Program-made: the position numbers and the translations under genes
Notes under the pieces: generated by a model
What the model saw: only the letters and a program-made list of their open reading frames with translations
Told to the model about the DNA's origin: nothing
Database searches by the model: none
Part shown: piece by piece, positions 34,818 through 37,356 of the stretch
How positions within the stretch are numbered: the first letter of the stretch is position 1
Layout of the letters: every line of letters begins with the position of its first letter
Source of the DNA: Deltaproteobacteria bacterium
Lineage (GTDB): Bacteria; Myxococcota_A; UBA9160; UBA4427
Length of the DNA: 37,356 nucleotides
Assembly (NCBI GenBank): GCA_002691205.1
Contig: NZHD01000099.1
Coordinates: forward strand, 22,568 to 59,923
Direction of reading: 5' to 3'

Positions 34818-36260
34818 CTGAGCATCGACCAAACGATTGATCAAGCCTTTCAGCCTATCGCACGGTTTGTCTCAGAGGCGGTTTTCTACTCCGTCTCGAT
34901 CGGCGGTTCAGATTTACCTTTAATCGTCGTCTGGCTCATCGCCGGAGCTACTTTTTTTAGCATTTACCTCGGCTTTATTAATGTACGAGGCTTGGGTCAT
35001 GCCCTTCGCATTGTTCGAGGCAAAGAAGACGACATCGACGACCCGGGCGAAGTCTCACACTTTCAAGCCCTCACCGCCGCTGTCTCTGGAACGGTAGGCG
35101 TTGGGAATATCGCTCACGTCGCCGTAGCCGTTTCCATTGGAGGGCCTGGCGCTGCTTTCTGGATGGTGATGGCTGGATTTCTCGGCATGGCTTCGAAATT
35201 TGCCGAGTGCACATTAGGAGTGAAATACCGGCAAGAAAATCCGGATGGCAGCATCTCCGGCGGACCGATGTTTTTTCTACACCGCGGCCTTGCGCAGCTC
35301 GGATGGCCTCGAGCTGGTCGCGGTCTAGCGATCTACTATGCCATTTGCGTTGTCGGCGGAAGCATCGGCGTCGGCATGTTCCAGTCCAACCAAGCATTCG
35401 TACAATTTGTAGCGGCCACAGGGGGCGAAGAGAGCGTCATCGCAGAATCAGGGTGGCTCTTTGGAATCGTCCTGTCTGTATTCGTTGGGCTTGTCATCAT
35501 GGGTGGAATACAAAGCATCGCCCGCGTGACCGCCAAGCTCGTACCCTTTATGGCTGCAATTTATATTGGAACGGCCCTCTTTGTCATTCTTGCGAATGCG
35601 GATCGAATTCCAGCAGGCTTACTTGCGATCGTCCGCGATGCATTTGAACCCGAGGGCATGGCAGGCGGCGTGCTGGGGATCGTTGTGCTGGGATTTCGTC
35701 GCGCTGCATTTTCAAACGAAGCAGGGATTGGCTCATCCTCCATCGCCCATGCGGCTGTCAAAACCCGAGAGCCTCTCACTCAAGGCTTTGTCGCCATGCT
35801 TGAGCCTCTCATCGATACCATCATTGTCTGTTCAATCACAGCACTGGTCATCGTCACGGCCTTTGAGCCTGGCTCAATTGCAACCGGAGAAATAAATGGT
35901 GTCGAGCTCACTTCAGCGGCCTTTGAACAAGTGTTGCCTTGGTTTCCCTCTGTTCTCTCTCTCGTCGTCTTGCTTTTCGCCTACTCCACATTAATTACAT
36001 GGTCGTACTACGGGCTTGAAGGTCTCATCTACCTTGTCGGTCCAAGTCCCGGCGTAAGGTGGACCTTCAACATCTTCTACTGCTTGTGCGCGGTCATCGG
36101 CTGCACGACCACACTTGCGACAATTCTTGAGTTTTCGGACTCAATGATCTTCGCCATGGCTTTAGCCAATCTTATTGGGCTCTACTGCCTCGCCCCCGGC
36201 CTCCGGCGGGATCTAAAAACGTATTGGTCCGGCATTCAAGCTCGGAAAGACAAGATATGA
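34818..36260 (+). CDS. Alanine/glycine:cation symporter (AGCS) family protein, probable CTG start
   Basis: This sodium- or proton-coupled amino acid importer has 480 residues from the chosen start and about ten or eleven helices. Family marks are TAAVSGTVGVGNIAHVAVAV, GPGAAFWMVMAGFLGM, FAECTLGVKYR, GGPMFFLHRG, FSNEAGIGSSSIAHAA and a late STLITWSYYG. The first ATG/GTG/TTG-type start is TTG at 34992, but the frame stays open upstream to 34788, and the residues there (FVSEAVFYSVSIGG, LIVVWLIAGATFFSIYLGF) match the family's first helix. No ATG, GTG or TTG exists in that stretch. CTG at 34818, six bases after GGAG, is the best candidate. The stop overlaps the next gene's start as ATGA, suggesting cotranslation with the dehydrogenase. 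Confidence 0.85.
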   Translation: MSIDQTIDQAFQPIARFVSEAVFYSVSIGGSDLPLIVVWLIAGATFFSIYLGFINVRGLGHALRIVRGKEDDIDDPGEVSHFQALTAAVSGTVGVGNIAHVAVAVSIGGPGAAFWMVMAGFLGMASKFAECTLGVKYRQENPDGSISGGPMFFLHRGLAQLGWPRAGRGLAIYYAICVVGGSIGVGMFQSNQAFVQFVAATGGEESVIAESGWLFGIVLSVFVGLVIMGGIQSIARVTAKLVPFMAAIYIGTALFVILANADRIPAGLLAIVRDAFEPEGMAGGVLGIVVLGFRRAAFSNEAGIGSSSIAHAAVKTREPLTQGFVAMLEPLIDTIIVCSITALVIVTAFEPGSIATGEINGVELTSAAFEQVLPWFPSVLSLVVLLFAYSTLITWSYYGLEGLIYLVGPSPGVRWTFNIFYCLCAVIGCTTTLATILEFSDSMIFAMALANLIGLYCLAPGLRRDLKTYWSGIQARKDKI

Positions 36261-37051
36261 AAAACGGCTATGACTTAGTAGGCAAAACCGCTTTTATCTC
36301 GGGAGCCGGCTCTGGAATCGGTCGTACTATCGCCATCTCGCTGCTCGAAGCAGGAGCCGATGTATACATCTGCGATGTTCACCCGGAGCACCTCTCACGC
36401 TTCCTGGAAGAGCACCCGAGTGCCAAAGGTCGATTAGCCGATGTCGGTATCTCAGAAGAAGTCGAAGCCGCTTTCTCAGATCTAGATCGTAGCTACGGTC
36501 AACTCGACATCCTCATCAACAACGCCGGAGTCTCTGGGCCTGTCGTTCCAGTCGAGAAAATTCACAAATCAGACTGGAATCGCACTCTCAATGTGAATCT
36601 AAATGGGCCCTTCCATTGCACCCAACAGGCCGTTCCGCGTATTCGAAAAATGAAGGGCGGCACAATCCTGAACATCGCTTCAAATGCCGCCTTTACAGGA
36701 ACTCCCCTCCGAAGCGCCTATGTCGCTAGTAAATGGGCCATGGTCGGACTCACTAAAACCTGGGCGATGGAACTCGGTCGAGAAAACATTCGTGTCAACG
36801 CCATCTGTCCAGGATCCGTCGAGGGGCCTCGCATTGACGGCGTCATCCAAGAAGACGCTGATTCCCGGGGCTTGTCCACTAAAGAAATCCGGAGCCTCTA
36901 CCAGAAACAAAATTCAATGGGCATCTTTATCCAACCCGAGCAGATCTCAGCTTTAGCAACTTTCCTTTGCTCGGATTCGGCAAGTATGATCTCGGGACAA
37001 GCCATTGGAATTGACGGACATACTGAAAGTCTTGGCAACTGGTTTGACTAG
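36257..37051 (+). CDS. Short-chain dehydrogenase/reductase
   Basis: This 264-residue classical SDR oxidoreductase binds NAD(P) through SGAGSGIGRTIA, with NNAGVSGP, the Ser in NIASNAAF, and YVASK carrying the catalytic Tyr and Lys. The C-terminal SGQAIGIDGH is family-typical. Asp in ICDVH at the end of the second strand favours NAD over NADP. The substrate is unknown. I chose ATG at 36257 because it overlaps the symporter stop as ATGA, while a reading from 36224 adds 11 residues inside that gene. The short region downstream has a six-base hairpin (GCGATG/CATCGC, 37066-37081) with no T tract, which may mark the operon end. Confidence 0.92.
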   Translation: MKNGYDLVGKTAFISGAGSGIGRTIAISLLEAGADVYICDVHPEHLSRFLEEHPSAKGRLADVGISEEVEAAFSDLDRSYGQLDILINNAGVSGPVVPVEKIHKSDWNRTLNVNLNGPFHCTQQAVPRIRKMKGGTILNIASNAAFTGTPLRSAYVASKWAMVGLTKTWAMELGRENIRVNAICPGSVEGPRIDGVIQEDADSRGLSTKEIRSLYQKQNSMGIFIQPEQISALATFLCSDSASMISGQAIGIDGHTESLGNWFD

Positions 37052-37122
37052 CGATAAGGCAGAACGCGATGGGTGCATCGCCATCCAACGATATCGCCAA
37101 GTCAAAAAGTTGAGGAAGCGCC

Positions 37123-37356
37123 TTATTCTGAAAGGACTTGGCGGGCTAAAACTTCCCGAATCGCCATCGCAATATCATCCAGTCCCACCCCGCCATCGTT
37201 ATTGAGGTCGAACTTTCGATCGGCACCGTTCATCTTCGGCTCAAAGTCCGACACCACTGGAACCTCAATCGGGCCCGGGGGCAGAGGTCTCACGAGTCCA
37301 ACGCCCACTGCCGAATCAATCACCACGTCATTGCCGCGGATCGTCAGCGGGATCGT
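37123..37356 (-). CDS. C-terminal end of a protein with EF-hand/dockerin-like repeat, partial
   Basis: These are the last 77 codons of a leftward gene that continues past the right edge of the window, read in frame up to base 37356. The tail holds a calcium-loop sequence, FDLNNDGGVGLDDIAMAI, of the D-x-N-x-D-G form typical of EF-hands and dockerin repeats. Before it is a Pro-rich linker (VRPLPPGPIEVP). Such tails often end large secreted or cell-surface proteins in environmental bacteria. The main domain is outside the window, so no function is given. It is convergent with the dehydrogenase gene across about 70 bases. Confidence 0.65.
   Translation of the reverse strand, partial: TIPLTIRGNDVVIDSAVGVGLVRPLPPGPIEVPVVSDFEPKMNGADRKFDLNNDGGVGLDDIAMAIREVLARQVLSE

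Noticed and set aside
37066..37081. Hairpin GCGATG/CATCGC after the short-chain dehydrogenase as an intrinsic terminator
   Set aside because: The stem is only six bases and no T tract follows on either strand.

Overview
This is a bacterial chromosomal window from a Gram-negative organism. The evidence is a LolA-like lipoprotein carrier, an MMPL/RND exporter, a DUF3261 lipoprotein, a DsbD/ScsB-type thiol reductase and an LpxL-like lipid acyltransferase. Base composition is roughly balanced and many genes start at TTG or GTG. The gene mix suggests a marine or soil proteobacterium in the broad sense (gamma- or former delta-proteobacterial/myxococcal). I cannot place it more precisely. I saw no tRNA, rRNA, CRISPR array, insertion sequence or phage gene.

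Left flank (1-2921): the 3' part of a copper amine oxidase, a SnoaL-like protein coupled to a sugar N-acetyltransferase of the WbpD type, and a PaiB-family flavin protein followed by a clear intrinsic terminator.

Centre (2950 to about 22440): a non-canonical aryl-polyene (APE) type pigment-lipid cluster. A leftward operon (7985 to 2950) encodes a lysophosphatidate-type acyltransferase, an acyl carrier protein, an AMP-ligase fused to an ApeI-type dehydratase, a GT2 glycosyltransferase, an LpxL-like acyltransferase and an ApeP-type dehydratase. A divergent rightward operon (8315 to 17615) encodes LolA-like, MMPL and DUF3261 export proteins, an active ketosynthase with its chain-length-factor partner, a PaaK/NosI-like adenylating ligase, a radical SAM enzyme of the ThiH/HydG/NosL aromatic amino acid lyase family, and a flippase-like membrane protein. 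A B12-binding radical SAM enzyme and a small lipoprotein lie on the opposite strand. Then come a ketoreductase coupled to a flavin-dependent halogenase and a small secreted protein.

The likely logic (inference): the lyase makes an aromatic acid from Tyr or Trp and a ligase activates it. KS-CLF, KR and the dehydratases extend it into a polyene on the ACP. The halogenase and possibly the B12 enzyme decorate it, the acyltransferases and glycosyltransferase attach it to a lipid, and LolA/MMPL/DUF3261 move it to the outer membrane. No tyrosine ammonia-lyase or chorismate lyase, which usually supply APE starters, is in the window. The lyase-ligase pair is therefore the most interesting candidate for an undescribed starter route.

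Right flank (22472-37356): catabolic and housekeeping genes. They are a ThDP-dependent enzyme, an amidase divergent from a fumarylacetoacetate-hydrolase-family gene around an operator-like inverted repeat, a DUF1214-like protein, a secreted DUF3604 protein, the DsbD/ScsB reductase, a haloalkane dehalogenase, a TauE/SafE permease, an AGCS symporter with an apparent CTG start, a coupled short-chain dehydrogenase, and the tail of a protein ending in an EF-hand/dockerin-like repeat.
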